A program made the translations under genes and the position numbers. A stretch of 64,000 bases of DNA, from assembly GCF_001570725.1 (NCBI RefSeq), contig NZ_BCNV01000001.1:1798001-1862000 (forward strand), given 5' to 3'. This document shows, piece by piece, positions 8,744 through 18,189 of the stretch. The notes below the pieces were generated by a model. That model saw only the letters and a list, made by a program, of their open reading frames with translations. It was not told the origin of the DNA and did no database searches. The stretch's first letter is position 1, and every line of letters starts with the position of its first letter. This DNA comes from Paenibacillus amylolyticus. Lineage in GTDB: Bacteria; Bacillota; Bacilli; Paenibacillales; Paenibacillaceae.

Positions 8744-10198
8744 ATGAGATTATTTGAGATACTTTTAGTTTTATCCTGTTTGGCTTTACTCATAGACCTA
8801 CTATTTATTAAAAGAAGTGCAAAGAAAACAGGCTTGGGTGTGGGGATCGGAAGTAGCGTTATACTCGTAGTTCAATTGCTGGTTGAGGGATACCGATGGC
8901 AGTTGCTTGTGGTATATATCATGACTGCCTTATTCATAATCATCGTTTTATTGAGACATTTCCAAAAGATGAACACTCTAAAAATAGGGAAGTTGTTGAA
9001 ATATAGTTTATCTTCCTTAATCGTCATTCTGCTTGTTGGTTCTACTGTCTTGTCTGTATACTTACCTGTCTTTAATTTGCCGAAGCTTGATGGTCCGGAG
9101 AAAGTAGGTACTCAAACATTTCATTTAACAGACCAGAACAGAGACGAAGCCTTCACTGAAGATCAAAGCGACAAGAGGGAACTAATGGTTCAATTCTGGT
9201 ACCCTACTGAGAACATGAATAACAACAAGCGTGACACGCTGTTTCCAAAAGATAAAGAAATGTTCAAAAAGTATATTCAGAGCTTCTCTACTTCTTTAAA
9301 ACTGCCTGAATTTGTGCTCAACTACTGGAAGTATAGTCAAACCAACTCTTATGAAAATGTAGAAATAGTACCTTCTGCAAGTCCTTATCCCTTGGTACTA
9401 CTATCTCATGGTATGGGAACCAGTAGAGTTCTACATGCATCACAGGCCGAGAATCTGGCCAGTCATGGGTATATCGTGGTCACCATCGATCATACGTATA
9501 GCACCTTTGCTACCCTTTTTCCAGACGGCCGTGTAACGGATTATAAAAAAAGTACGACTACACTAGATGAACGTACAAAAACAGGGGATATATGGACGAA
9601 AGACGTGGAGTTTGTAATCGATCAAATCGTAAAGCTGAATTCAGGTGCAATCGAAAGTCAGTTTAAAGGAAAAATAGATCTAGATCACATCGGCGCGATG
9701 GGTCATTCTTTTGGGGGTGCAACCGCGTTTAATGCAACGTATTTAGATCCTCGAATCAAGGCTGGGGTTAATATGGATGGGTCATTATATGAAGTGGAAA
9801 ATAGAGATGATATAAACAAGCCGTTTATGTTCATCCGATCGGGAAGTTTTGAAGACTGGTTAGCCAATTTTGAAAAGGATAGAACTTCGGATGATGAAGT
9901 AACCAAATCTCTTTCAGATGAGCTGCACATTATGAAAAATGTGATCAATCAGGGGGGACGTGTAATGTATGTAGAAGGAACCCAGCACTTCAATTTCACG
10001 GACCTTCAATTCTATTCGGAGCTGGTTAAACTGTCCGGGATCACAGGAGATATCAATGGTAAAAGAGGATCAAACATCGTAAACGAATATGTACTCGATT
10101 TCTTTAACAAGCAACTGAAAGGTACCGGTGGAGATTTGATTCAGGGACCGAACGATTTGTATCCGGAGGTGAAATTTGTAGACCCAGAAGAGCTCTAA
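8744..10198 (+). CDS. Polytopic membrane protein with PAF-acetylhydrolase-like domain
   Basis: 484 residues. The first 110 form four predicted membrane helices (about 3-22, 32-48, 52-70, 85-107); the rest is an alpha/beta hydrolase of the platelet-activating-factor acetylhydrolase type. The oxyanion loop is LLSHGMGTSR. The triad can be placed as Ser322 (GHSFGG), Asp345 (NMDGS) and His415 (TQHFNF). The Ser-Asp spacing of 23 equals that of human PAF-AH as I remember it. Expected activity is hydrolysis of short or oxidised acyl esters of lipids at the membrane. It follows a terminator and lies 40 bp before a secreted serine hydrolase, so the two probably form an operon. No HssR-like repeat precedes it; a weak promoter may lie in the 48-bp gap. 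Confidence 0.88.
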   Translation: MRLFEILLVLSCLALLIDLLFIKRSAKKTGLGVGIGSSVILVVQLLVEGYRWQLLVVYIMTALFIIIVLLRHFQKMNTLKIGKLLKYSLSSLIVILLVGSTVLSVYLPVFNLPKLDGPEKVGTQTFHLTDQNRDEAFTEDQSDKRELMVQFWYPTENMNNNKRDTLFPKDKEMFKKYIQSFSTSLKLPEFVLNYWKYSQTNSYENVEIVPSASPYPLVLLSHGMGTSRVLHASQAENLASHGYIVVTIDHTYSTFATLFPDGRVTDYKKSTTTLDERTKTGDIWTKDVEFVIDQIVKLNSGAIESQFKGKIDLDHIGAMGHSFGGATAFNATYLDPRIKAGVNMDGSLYEVENRDDINKPFMFIRSGSFEDWLANFEKDRTSDDEVTKSLSDELHIMKNVINQGGRVMYVEGTQHFNFTDLQFYSELVKLSGITGDINGKRGSNIVNEYVLDFFNKQLKGTGGDLIQGPNDLYPEVKFVDPEEL

Positions 10199-10237
10199 TC
10201 AACCAAAACAAACATGTAAACTCAGGAGATGATGTGA

Positions 10238-12328
10238 ATGGGACGACAAAAGGGAAAACGCACTTCAATCACCGCCCTAACGCTGGTGTTAACGATGTTA
10301 GCTCCAATGTCAGTCATGGCCGCACCAGCTACGAGTAACAACAGCAATCTGACGTATGAACCAACCAAGAAAATAGTAGCCGAGAAAGCGAAGATCCTTA
10401 CCGAGACGTATGATACGACCAGTGTGCAGTATGCATTAATCGATGGTGGAGAGATTGTGGTGTCTGGTCAGACAGGCAAGAACGATCTAAAGGACAAGGT
10501 GCCACTTACTTCCAATACGATCTATGGCATAGGATCAACTAGCAAAATGGTGCTTACAGCCGCTGTAATGAAGCTGGTTGATGAGGAAAAGATTAACTTG
10601 GATCTGCCTGTTGTGAACTATTTACCTGATTTTAAAATGAAAGATCATCGCTACACACAAATCACACCGCGCATGCTGTTGAATCATTCCTCCGGTCTGC
10701 TAGGCAGCACGGGTAGCAATGCTACATTGTACGGGGATAATGATACGTATTCACACGATACGTTTCTCGATCAATTAGCGAAGCAAAACCTGAAGGCAGA
10801 TCCGGGGGCATATTCGGTGTATAGTAACGACGGTTTTACGCTGGCCGAGATTATGGTTGAACGTGTCAGCGGCATGAGTTTTACGAATTTTATACACCAC
10901 TATATTACGGAGCCTCTGGATATGAAGCATACCAAAACACCACAGGATGTGGTTGACCCGGCAGACATGGCGGGAATCTATTCTCCTTTGGTTGAAGGTC
11001 AGCTTCCACAAGAGAATTATAATATCATCGCTACGGGAGGCATCTATTCTACGGCTGAAGATCTGGTGAAATTTTCACAAATTTTCACGGGAGAGGTCGA
11101 AGGTATTCTTTCCAGTAAGTCGGTCGAAGCCATGGCGCAAGAAGAATACAAAAGAGGCATGTGGCCGGAGGAAAGCGATACGTCTATATCTTACGGGTTA
11201 GGGTGGGATAGTGTGAACCTGTTCCCATTCAGTGAATATGGCATCAAGGCCATTACGAAAGGTGGGGATACGATATCGTATCACTCCTCATTAATCGTAC
11301 TGCCGGAATATAATCTGGCTGCAGCCGTTACCTCATCAGGTGGGACAAGTGCCAGAGATCAGTTCATTGCGAGTGAATTATTACTTAGCGCACTTGAGGA
11401 AAAGGGCATCATTACAGAACGGAAGCCGGAAAAATCATTTGGCGTGCCCGTGAAGGCGGATATGCCTAAAGAAGTATCCATGAATGCCGGCATATACGGT
11501 GCTAATAATTCGGTTAAGAAGATCGAAATGAATCATGCTGGACAACTGACTGTATCCTCACTCACAGCTCCGAGTAATCCGGCTCAAGAATATACCTATA
11601 CAGCGGATGGTACTTTTGTGAACGATGAAGGCACAGAAAAGTTGAAATTCGTGACGGAGCAGAACGGAAGCACGTATCTGTGGTCTCGCTCTTATATATC
11701 CTTGCCAGGACTTGGACAGTTGGCTTTCTCCGAATATACAGCGGAGAAGCTGGAAGCCAATGAATTACCCCAGGACATTACCGCCTCATGGGAGCAGCGT
11801 GAAGGTAAAAGATATTACGTGATCAATCAGAAATATACATCAACGGTCTATCTCCATTCATCACCAATTCTCTCTTTTCATATGAACGAAGAGACTCCAG
11901 GGTATATGTCCAATAGTAAGATTATTGGAGCCAACAAAGCAGTCACGGAGCTGCAAATCCCTGGCATGGCTGGACGTGATACCAAGGAGATTTATTTCTC
12001 CGAAAAGAATGGAGTAGAGTACATTGAAGCCGTAGGTAGCGTATACGCCAGTGAGGAGCTTGTAAAACCACTCTATTCGGGCAAACAATCGGTAACTACG
12101 ATTCAAGCAGACGGGTATGCGAAATGGTTTTCGATACCCGCAACGGTGAAAGGAAAAGTCATGACGGTGAAGATGCCTGCAAATGGCGCCTTTGCCGTAT
12201 ATGATCAAAAGGGTGTTTGTATTAATCACACCGTCATCAGCGGTAAAAATGAGGTTGTTTTACCTGAAAACGGCCGCATTGTATTTGCAGGTGACGTGGA
12301 TTCCAAATTTGAAATTTCATTGAAATAG
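10238..12328 (+). CDS. Secreted beta-lactamase-fold serine hydrolase, paralogue A
   Basis: Secreted serine hydrolase of the class C beta-lactamase / low-molecular-weight PBP / esterase superfamily, 696 residues. A signal peptide runs to about AMAA at residue 29. The penicillin-recognising motifs are visible: SxxK as Ser100-T-S-Lys103, YxN as Tyr195-Ser-Asn197, and KGGDT from Lys341 in place of KTG. About 300 residues after the catalytic domain form beta-rich modules of unknown role. Such proteins hydrolyse D-amino-acid peptides, esters or, less often, beta-lactams; which applies is not clear. It probably shares a transcript with the PAF-AH-like gene. The next gene is a close paralogue of the same length and order. 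Confidence 0.9.
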   Translation: MGRQKGKRTSITALTLVLTMLAPMSVMAAPATSNNSNLTYEPTKKIVAEKAKILTETYDTTSVQYALIDGGEIVVSGQTGKNDLKDKVPLTSNTIYGIGSTSKMVLTAAVMKLVDEEKINLDLPVVNYLPDFKMKDHRYTQITPRMLLNHSSGLLGSTGSNATLYGDNDTYSHDTFLDQLAKQNLKADPGAYSVYSNDGFTLAEIMVERVSGMSFTNFIHHYITEPLDMKHTKTPQDVVDPADMAGIYSPLVEGQLPQENYNIIATGGIYSTAEDLVKFSQIFTGEVEGILSSKSVEAMAQEEYKRGMWPEESDTSISYGLGWDSVNLFPFSEYGIKAITKGGDTISYHSSLIVLPEYNLAAAVTSSGGTSARDQFIASELLLSALEEKGIITERKPEKSFGVPVKADMPKEVSMNAGIYGANNSVKKIEMNHAGQLTVSSLTAPSNPAQEYTYTADGTFVNDEGTEKLKFVTEQNGSTYLWSRSYISLPGLGQLAFSEYTAEKLEANELPQDITASWEQREGKRYYVINQKYTSTVYLHSSPILSFHMNEETPGYMSNSKIIGANKAVTELQIPGMAGRDTKEIYFSEKNGVEYIEAVGSVYASEELVKPLYSGKQSVTTIQADGYAKWFSIPATVKGKVMTVKMPANGAFAVYDQKGVCINHTVISGKNEVVLPENGRIVFAGDVDSKFEISLK

Positions 12329-12338
12329 ACGAGTGTTT

Positions 12339-12375
12339 ATCCCCTTTAAGTGTCTACTTAAAGGGGATATTTTTA
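12339..12375 (+). terminator. Intrinsic terminator after serine hydrolase A
   Basis: Perfect 13-bp stem ATCCCCTTTAAGT / ACTTAAAGGGGAT with loop GTCT, then a T-rich tail. It separates the two serine hydrolase genes into different transcription units. Confidence 0.9.
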
Positions 12376-12434
12376 TGGCGAAAAAAGGAAGAATCCAGGA
12401 TCATGAATCATGATGTATTCAAATTATTTTGCCT

Positions 12435-12474
12435 GTTCATATTCGGTTCATATAGACGTCACGAGCAGTACATT
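12435..12474 (+). promoter_or_regulatory. HssR-box-like direct repeat and promoter, copy 3
   Basis: Units GTTCATATTCG at 12435-12445 and GTTCATATAGA at 12446-12456, then TTCATA to TACATT with a 16-bp spacer, -10 at 12469-12474. Only one base of the 18 core repeat positions departs from the other copies. Confidence 0.8.
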
Positions 12475-12546
12475 TATATTCGTTAAGCTTATTTTAGCAC
12501 CAAAGCAAGATACTCTAATTAAGAGATACTGACAGGAGAAGATGCA

Positions 12547-14670
12547 ATGATACAACAAGAGAAAATGAACGTGGTCAAGAGAACAGGCAAAAAACGAACT
12601 TCAATTGCAGCTTTAACTCTAGTATTAACCATGTTAGCCCCGCTATCTGCAATGGCCGCACCGGCTGCCATGAATAACAACAGTGAACTTACGTATGAGA
12701 CAACGAAGAAAGCCGTGATCGAAAAAGCCAAACTACTAACCGAGACGTACGGTACGACGAGTCTTCAATATGCACTCATCGATGGTGGAGAAATTGTGGT
12801 GTCTGGTCAAACGGGCAAGAACGATCTAAACGATAAGGTGCCTCTTACTTCGAACACCATCTATGGTATCGGTTCAACCAGTAAAATGATGCTTACTGCC
12901 GCTGTAATGAAGCTGGTTGACGAAGGCAAAATCGATTTGGATGTGCCTGTTGTGAACTATATGCCTGACTTTAAAATGAAAGATAACCGATACAAACAGA
13001 TCACACCCCGCATGTTGCTAAATCATTCCTCCGGTCTTCTGGGAAGTTCATTCAACAATGCCACCTTGTACGGAGATAATGACACGTATTCACATGATAC
13101 ATTACTGGAGCAATTGGCGAATCAAAACCTGAAGGCAGATCCCGGCGCATACTCCGTCTACAGCAACGATGGCTTTACATTAGCCGAGATTTTGGTCGAA
13201 AGAGTTAGTGGCATGGGTTATACCGCATTTATACACAAGTATTTTACGGAGCCTTTGGATATGAATCATACCAAGACGCCACAGGATGTGGTTAACCCGA
13301 CAGAAATGGCGGGAATCTATTCCCCTTTTTATGCGGGACAACTTCCAAAAGAGAATTATAATATCATCGCGACTGGAGGTCTGTATTCCACCGCTGAAGA
13401 TCTGGTCAAATTCTCACGAATCTTCACGGGAGAGGTCAAGGGCATTCTTTCCAGTAAGTCTGTACAAGCTATGGAGCAAGAAGAGTATAAAAGAGGCATG
13501 TGGTCAGAGGATAGCGATACGCTTATGTCTTACGGGTTAGGGTGGGATAGTGTGAATTTGTTCCCATTCAATGAATACGGCATAAAGGCTGTTATGAAAG
13601 GCGGAGATACGTTATCTTATCAGTCTTCATTAACGGTACTCCCGGAACACAACATGGCTGCAGCCGTAATCTCTTCGGGCGGGTCGAGCTTAACCAATCA
13701 ATTCATTGCGAATGAATTATTACTCAGCGCACTTGAGGAAAAGGGAGTTATTACAGAACGGAAGCCGGAAAAATCATTTGGCGTACCCGTGAAGGCAGAA
13801 ATGCCTATGGAAATCTCCAAGTTTGCAGGTATATATGGTGGCAATAATTCAGTTACGAAGATCAAAATAAATCCGGCTGGACAACTGACTGTATCTTCAC
13901 TTACTGCTCCGAGCAATCCGGCTCAAGAATACACCTATACAGCAGATGGTACTTTTGTTAACGACGAAGGTACAGAAAAGTTGAAATTCGTTGTGGAGAA
14001 AAACGGGAATACCTACCTGTGGTCTCGATCTTATATATCCGTTCCAGGGCTCGGACAGCTGGCTTTCTCAGAATATAATGCGGAGAAGCTTGAAGCCAAT
14101 GAATTATCCAAAGAGGTTACGGCCGCATGGGAAAAGCGTGATGGTAAAAAATATTACCTGGTGAATGAGAAATACACATCCATGGTCTATCTCAATGCTT
14201 CATCAATCCTGCCTATTCAGCTGAATCAAGAGAATCCAGGCTATATGTCCAATAATAAGATTATTGGAGCAAATGAAGCAGTTAATCCATTACAAATTCC
14301 GGGTACTGCCGGACGCGATACGATGGCCATTCATTTCTCTAAAAAGGACGGAGGAGAGTATCTTACAGCTTTGGGTTATGTATACGCCAGTGAGGAACTT
14401 GTAAAACCCATCTATCCGGGTAAACAATCCGCAACAACCATTCAAGCAGATGGATACGCTAAATGGTTTTCGGTACCAGTGAATGCGAAAGGAAAAGTCA
14501 TGACGGTGAAAATACCCGCAAATAGCGCCTTTGCCGTATACGACCAGACGGGAATTTGTATCAATTACACCGTGGTCAGCGGTAAGAACGAAGTTGTCTT
14601 ACCGGAAAACGGCCGTATTGTATTTGCAGGTGAGGCTGGCTCCCGATTTGAAATTTCATTAAAGAAGTAA
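12547..14670 (+). CDS. Secreted beta-lactamase-fold serine hydrolase, paralogue B
   Basis: 707 residues and very similar along its full length to the product at 10238. Signal peptide ending at about residue 38 (AMAAPAA), SxxK at Ser110-T-S-Lys113, YSND as the YxN motif, KGGDT as the third motif, and the same beta-rich C-terminal half with segments such as [19 protein letters not shown] shared exactly. ATG 12547 follows AGGAG; Met7 is an alternative start. It has its own HssR-like promoter and is followed 57 bp later by a hydrolase of the other family, mirroring the pairing of a lipase-type and a beta-lactamase-type gene upstream. Substrate unknown. Confidence 0.9.
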   Translation: MIQQEKMNVVKRTGKKRTSIAALTLVLTMLAPLSAMAAPAAMNNNSELTYETTKKAVIEKAKLLTETYGTTSLQYALIDGGEIVVSGQTGKNDLNDKVPLTSNTIYGIGSTSKMMLTAAVMKLVDEGKIDLDVPVVNYMPDFKMKDNRYKQITPRMLLNHSSGLLGSSFNNATLYGDNDTYSHDTLLEQLANQNLKADPGAYSVYSNDGFTLAEILVERVSGMGYTAFIHKYFTEPLDMNHTKTPQDVVNPTEMAGIYSPFYAGQLPKENYNIIATGGLYSTAEDLVKFSRIFTGEVKGILSSKSVQAMEQEEYKRGMWSEDSDTLMSYGLGWDSVNLFPFNEYGIKAVMKGGDTLSYQSSLTVLPEHNMAAAVISSGGSSLTNQFIANELLLSALEEKGVITERKPEKSFGVPVKAEMPMEISKFAGIYGGNNSVTKIKINPAGQLTVSSLTAPSNPAQEYTYTADGTFVNDEGTEKLKFVVEKNGNTYLWSRSYISVPGLGQLAFSEYNAEKLEANELSKEVTAAWEKRDGKKYYLVNEKYTSMVYLNASSILPIQLNQENPGYMSNNKIIGANEAVNPLQIPGTAGRDTMAIHFSKKDGGEYLTALGYVYASEELVKPIYPGKQSATTIQADGYAKWFSVPVNAKGKVMTVKIPANSAFAVYDQTGICINYTVVSGKNEVVLPENGRIVFAGEAGSRFEISLKK

Positions 14671-14727
14671 TATGAATGGAGCTCCAAACAGTTGTACAAC
14701 AAACGAACTCAACAGGAGAGAACCATC

Positions 14728-15669
14728 ATGATGAAAAAAATATTAATCATTTTGCTCAAAATATTCGGAGCCATTGTTATCGCTATTGCATTATTTATTG
14801 CCACTGTTTTTATCGTTAATGTGTTTAGCAATAAATCGGAGGAAGGGAAGATAAAACCCTATGGTCAGTCCGTAGCGGTTGACGGGAAAAACATGAATGT
14901 GTTAATTCAAGGAAAAGGCGAAGAAACGGTCGTATTACTTCCCGGATATGGAACACCAGCCCCAGCCCTTGATTTTAAACCGCTAATTGATGAGCTATCG
15001 CCATTTTACAAAGTTGTTGTCATTGAGCCTTTCGGTTATGGATTAAGTGATGTAACTGAAAAAGAGCGTACAACTGAAAATATGGTTAATGAAATTCACG
15101 AAGCGTTACAGCAGCTTAATATTCATCATTACACGCTCATGGGTCACTCCATTTCAGGAATTTACGGACTGGATTATGTAAACAAATATCCAAACGAAGT
15201 AAGTGCCTTTGTCGGGATTGATAGCAGCGTTCCAACGCAGGGTGGTAATGATGATCCATTTCCAACCGAAACGTACAAACTGCTTAAAAAATCAGGATTC
15301 TACCGATTGTTAATGAAACTGGCCCCTGATCAATTGATTGCACCTAACGTTGATGATGAAACCAGAGAACAAATTAGAATACTTTCACTCAAAAATACGT
15401 TTAATCCGAACAACCTGAATGAAGGCGAAAATTTCGGTCCTAATTTCAAAGCAGCTGAGAACTTGTCCTTCCCCAAAGATCTTCCTGTGATTTTCTTTTT
15501 ACAAGCGAATGATACGGAAACGGAAGGATGGATTCCCTTGCATGAAGAGCAAGTCAAAGATTCTGTGCATGGAAAAGTGATGACATTCGAGGGAGATCAT
15601 TATTTGCATCACACCCGATCCAAAGAAATGGTTCAAGAATATAGGAAGTTTATGAGTGAGATAAAGTAG
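14728..15669 (+). CDS. Membrane-anchored alpha/beta hydrolase, paralogue 3
   Basis: 313 residues, third copy of the anchored hydrolase: helix at about 5-33, VLLPGYGTP oxyanion region, Ser141 in GHSISG, and a C-terminal His in GDHYLHH. The ATG at 14728 has AGGAGAG upstream and is preferred to a TTG at 14692 that lacks one. No separate promoter is seen in the 57 bp after serine hydrolase B, so it likely depends on the third HssR-like promoter. The N-terminus is shorter than in the other copies. Substrate unknown. Confidence 0.9.
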   Translation: MMKKILIILLKIFGAIVIAIALFIATVFIVNVFSNKSEEGKIKPYGQSVAVDGKNMNVLIQGKGEETVVLLPGYGTPAPALDFKPLIDELSPFYKVVVIEPFGYGLSDVTEKERTTENMVNEIHEALQQLNIHHYTLMGHSISGIYGLDYVNKYPNEVSAFVGIDSSVPTQGGNDDPFPTETYKLLKKSGFYRLLMKLAPDQLIAPNVDDETREQIRILSLKNTFNPNNLNEGENFGPNFKAAENLSFPKDLPVIFFLQANDTETEGWIPLHEEQVKDSVHGKVMTFEGDHYLHHTRSKEMVQEYRKFMSEIK

Positions 15670-15676
15670 TGTCGCC

Positions 15677-15714
15677 AACCAAAGAAGTCGCGAAATCGCG
15701 GCTTTTTTTGGTTG
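15677..15714 (+). terminator. Intrinsic terminator closing the hydrolase island
   Basis: Inner stem AGTCGCG / CGCGGCT with loop AAAT and one G-T pair, T7 tract, and outer complementary AACCAAA / TTTGGTT. Confidence 0.8.
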
Positions 15715-15761
15715 AAGAGATGATGAACATACATGCGTGTTACTTTATTGGAAAATTAAGG

Positions 15762-15824
15762 TTGACACCTCTTGTCATCGCGTATACAATCGTATACATG
15801 AATGCGTTGTATACAAATGTATAC
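15762..15824 (+). promoter_or_regulatory. Sigma-A promoter overlapped by four GTATAC sites
   Basis: TTGACA at 15762-15767, 17-bp spacer, TACAAT at 15785-15790. Four GTATAC palindromes start at 15782, 15792, 15809 and 15819, giving the symmetric spacing 4-11-4 between them. The first covers the -10, so a bound protein would block RNA polymerase. The pattern looks like a double operator for the small-protein/ABC-exporter operon. Confidence 0.75.
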
Positions 15825-15843
15825 GCGCAATGGAGGTGGCAAA

Positions 15844-16218
15844 ATGAGAGATCGTGATATGAATGAAACGGATCGAAGTGTACGTCAAGGTGAGCGTCCG
15901 AAACGTGATATGAGTGAAAATGAGCAACGTGGCGAGCGTTCAAGACGTGGCAGAGGACATGGTGAACATCAGGGAAAACGGGGCCATGGTGCGCAAACAT
16001 TCCGCCGCGGTCGGATTCTTGTATTTCTGGAGCAGATGCAGAATCGAAGAACGACGCTCGCCAGACAACTTGGACAGGAGGAGTACGAACATATTCGCCC
16101 AATGATTAGTGGGGAGTTGAAAGCCATTGATCAGGTCATCGACGAGTATATTCACCTTTTCGAGTTGCAAAATGAAGATGTAATTCCCAATAAGGATCTG
16201 GAGAGTGAGAGTGAATAA
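15844..16218 (+). CDS. Unrecognised small basic protein upstream of ABC exporter
   Basis: 124 residues; I do not recognise an established family. The N-terminal half is low complexity, rich in Arg, Gly, His and Glu (GRGHGEHQGKRGHG). The second half is ordered-looking and helical: QTFRRGRILVFLEQMQ, then ISGELKAIDQVIDEYIHLFEL. ATG 15844 with GGAGGT upstream is preferred to a frame opening at 15802. It ends two bases before the ABC exporter gene, so they are one operon. Arg-rich head, helical tail and position behind an operator array suggest a regulator of the exporter, but no standard DNA-binding motif is certain. An accessory subunit is the alternative. Confidence 0.75.
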   Translation: MRDRDMNETDRSVRQGERPKRDMSENEQRGERSRRGRGHGEHQGKRGHGAQTFRRGRILVFLEQMQNRRTTLARQLGQEEYEHIRPMISGELKAIDQVIDEYIHLFELQNEDVIPNKDLESESE

Positions 16219-16220
16219 GT

Positions 16221-17939
16221 ATGATTCGTCGTTTTTTTTCGTATTATCGTCCCTATAAAAAACTGTTTTTAATTGATTTTGGATGCGCTGTACTCGCAGG
16301 GCTTCTGGAGTTGGCTTTCCCCCTTGCCGTAAGCAAATTCATTAATGAATTGTTGCCAGGTCAGGATTGGCCTCTTATTATGCTTGCCTGCGTTGTGCTG
16401 TTATCCATCTATGCACTTAATACCGTATTGAACTATGTCGTTACATATTGGGGACATATGCTTGGCATTAATATTGAGACCAACATGCGTGAGAAGATGT
16501 TCGCTCACTTGCAGAAGTTGTCCTTCCGTTTCTTTGATAATCGTAAAACAGGCCACTTAATTGGTCATCTGACGAATGATCTGAATGATATCGGTGAGGT
16601 GGCTCACCATGGACCGGAAGATGTGTTCATCGCAGTGATGACGTTAATCGGATCGTTCTGGCTGATGGCTAACATTAATCTGGAGCTTGCGCTGCTTACC
16701 TTTATCATTATCCCGATTATGGCTTGGGTCATTATCGTATTTGGCGGGCGGATGACGAAAACGTATCGGCGACTTTTCGGAGACGTCGGCAATTTCAATG
16801 CACGCATTGAAGATAACGTTGGTGGCATGCGTGTTGTGCAATCGTTCGCCAACGAAGAACATGAGAAAGAGCTTTTTGCGGTGGATAATCAGAATTTCCG
16901 TAAAACCAAACTGCTTGCCTACAAAACGATGGCGAAAAGTATCTCGGTCAGTTATATGATGATGCGACTGGTTACGGTGTTTGTCATGATCAGCGGGGCT
17001 TGGTTTTATATCGATGGCAGAATCAATATGGGTGACTTTATGGCCTTCCTGCTTTTATCCAATATCTTCTTCCGCCCGATTGAGAAAATCAATGCCGTCA
17101 TAGAAAGTTATCCAAAGGGCATCGCTGGTTTCAAACGGTATCTGGAGATTATTGATACAGAACCTGAAATTGCGGATAGCAAAAACGCCGTTGAATTCGA
17201 AAGTGTGAAGGGTGATATTCGCTTTGAGAACGTCTCGTTCGGATATGAATCCAGTCGGCGTATTCTGAGTGATATCAGTCTGTCCGTTCGACCAGGCGAA
17301 ACGGTGGCTTTTGTTGGGCCTTCGGGAGCAGGCAAGACGACGATCTGCAGCCTGTTGCCACGATTCTATGAGGTAGAAGAGGGTCGCATCACTGTAGATG
17401 GTGTGGATATTCGGGACGTTAAACTTCAATCGTTGCGCAAGCATATCGGAATTGTTCAACAGGATGTGTTTTTGTTCTCGGGGACCATTAAGGAGAATAT
17501 TGCTTATGGTGACCTGCGTGCAACGGATGAACAAATCTGGGATGCCGCCCGTCGTGCCTCGTTGGAGGAATTAATTCTTACGTTGCCAGACGGTATGGAT
17601 ACGGTCATTGGAGAGCGTGGAGTGAAGCTGTCCGGAGGACAAAAACAACGGTTATCCATTGCTCGTATGTTCCTGAAAAATCCACCCATTCTTATTCTGG
17701 ATGAGGCAACCTCTGCTTTGGATACGGAAACGGAAGCACTTATCCAGCAATCACTCGCAGAATTGTCGGTGGGTAGAACAACACTCGTGATTGCGCACAG
17801 ACTGACGACGATCAAGAATGCGGATCGAATTATCGTAGTGAACACAGATGGCATCGCTGAACAGGGTAACCATGAGGAATTGGTCGCCGCTGGAGGCATA
17901 TATAGCCGTCTTCATCAGGTGCAATATAGTCACTCTTAA
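16221..17939 (+). CDS. ABC exporter half-transporter (membrane domain fused to ATPase)
   Basis: 572 residues, the usual size for an MsbA/BmrA-type homodimeric or heterodimeric exporter. Six membrane helices occupy about residues 1-300. The nucleotide-binding domain follows with Walker A GPSGAGKTT at about 366-374, Q-loop IVQQDVFLF, signature LSGGQKQR, Walker B ILILDEATSALD and H-loop IAHRLTT. All catalytic residues look intact. Multidrug, peptide or lipid export is expected; the cargo is unknown. It is translationally close (2 bp) to the small basic protein gene and shares its GTATAC-controlled promoter. It is not an HrtAB-type transporter, which has separate ATPase and MacB-like permease subunits. 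Confidence 0.93.
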   Translation: MIRRFFSYYRPYKKLFLIDFGCAVLAGLLELAFPLAVSKFINELLPGQDWPLIMLACVVLLSIYALNTVLNYVVTYWGHMLGINIETNMREKMFAHLQKLSFRFFDNRKTGHLIGHLTNDLNDIGEVAHHGPEDVFIAVMTLIGSFWLMANINLELALLTFIIIPIMAWVIIVFGGRMTKTYRRLFGDVGNFNARIEDNVGGMRVVQSFANEEHEKELFAVDNQNFRKTKLLAYKTMAKSISVSYMMMRLVTVFVMISGAWFYIDGRINMGDFMAFLLLSNIFFRPIEKINAVIESYPKGIAGFKRYLEIIDTEPEIADSKNAVEFESVKGDIRFENVSFGYESSRRILSDISLSVRPGETVAFVGPSGAGKTTICSLLPRFYEVEEGRITVDGVDIRDVKLQSLRKHIGIVQQDVFLFSGTIKENIAYGDLRATDEQIWDAARRASLEELILTLPDGMDTVIGERGVKLSGGQKQRLSIARMFLKNPPILILDEATSALDTETEALIQQSLAELSVGRTTLVIAHRLTTIKNADRIIVVNTDGIAEQGNHEELVAAGGIYSRLHQVQYSHS

Positions 17940-18011
17940 TCCATGTAAATTGAATTTACATTGGCCACTCCGATGACAGTACAACCTTGTACCTAAATGA
18001 AGTAAACCTTG

Positions 18012-18035
18012 CCGCGCTTATGCGCGGTTTTTTTT
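18012..18035 (+). terminator. Intrinsic terminator after ABC exporter
   Basis: Stem CCGCGC / GCGCGG with loop TTAT and a T8 tract. Confidence 0.88.
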
Positions 18036-18082
18036 CTGTTTGGATGTTAAAAATGAGGTTATCAAATGCTAAGGAAAAGATA

Positions 18083-18132
18083 ATGTTGACAACGTCCACA
18101 AACGTGATTATTATAATGTTGACAATGTCCAC
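18083..18132 (+). promoter_or_regulatory. Tandem MarR-type operators overlapping promoter
   Basis: Two 17-bp copies of ATGTTGACAAYGTCCAC, at 18083-18099 and 18116-18132, 33 bp apart (about three helical turns). Each contains the imperfect inverted repeat TTGACA-N-TGTCCA in its best copy. TTGACA of copy 1 followed by TATTAT 17 bp later can serve as the promoter, so both repeats bracket the RNA polymerase site. Likely bound by the MarR protein encoded just downstream. Confidence 0.7.
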
Positions 18133-18143
18133 TAAAAAGGAGG

Positions 18144-18153
18144 GTTTGACATC
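18144..18153 (+). promoter_or_regulatory. Ribosome site pointing to an ATC start for the MarR gene
   Basis: AAGGAGG at 18137-18143 is the only good ribosome site before the MarR gene. Seven bases after it lies ATC at 18151-18153, in frame. The nearby TTG at 18146 is out of frame and stops after seven codons. An in-frame stop at 18133 excludes any earlier start. Initiation at ATC would add 13 residues before Met at 18190. Confidence 0.45.
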
Positions 18154-18189
18154 GACTCTCAGTACATAAATCCAGATATACTGGCTGAC

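Noticed and set aside
15782..15824. Repeated GTATAC units as a CRISPR or transposon end
   Set aside because: Units are six bases with regular short spacing, over a promoter; the pattern fits operators. No cas or transposase gene is near.
15669..15857. Short frame after hydrolase paralogue 3
   Set aside because: It contains the terminator, promoter and GTATAC array, so it cannot be a translated gene there.
16221..17939. ABC exporter as the missing heme exporter of the HssRS-like system
   Set aside because: Fused MsbA/BmrA-type architecture, not HrtAB, and its promoter has GTATAC sites rather than the GTTCATATT repeat.
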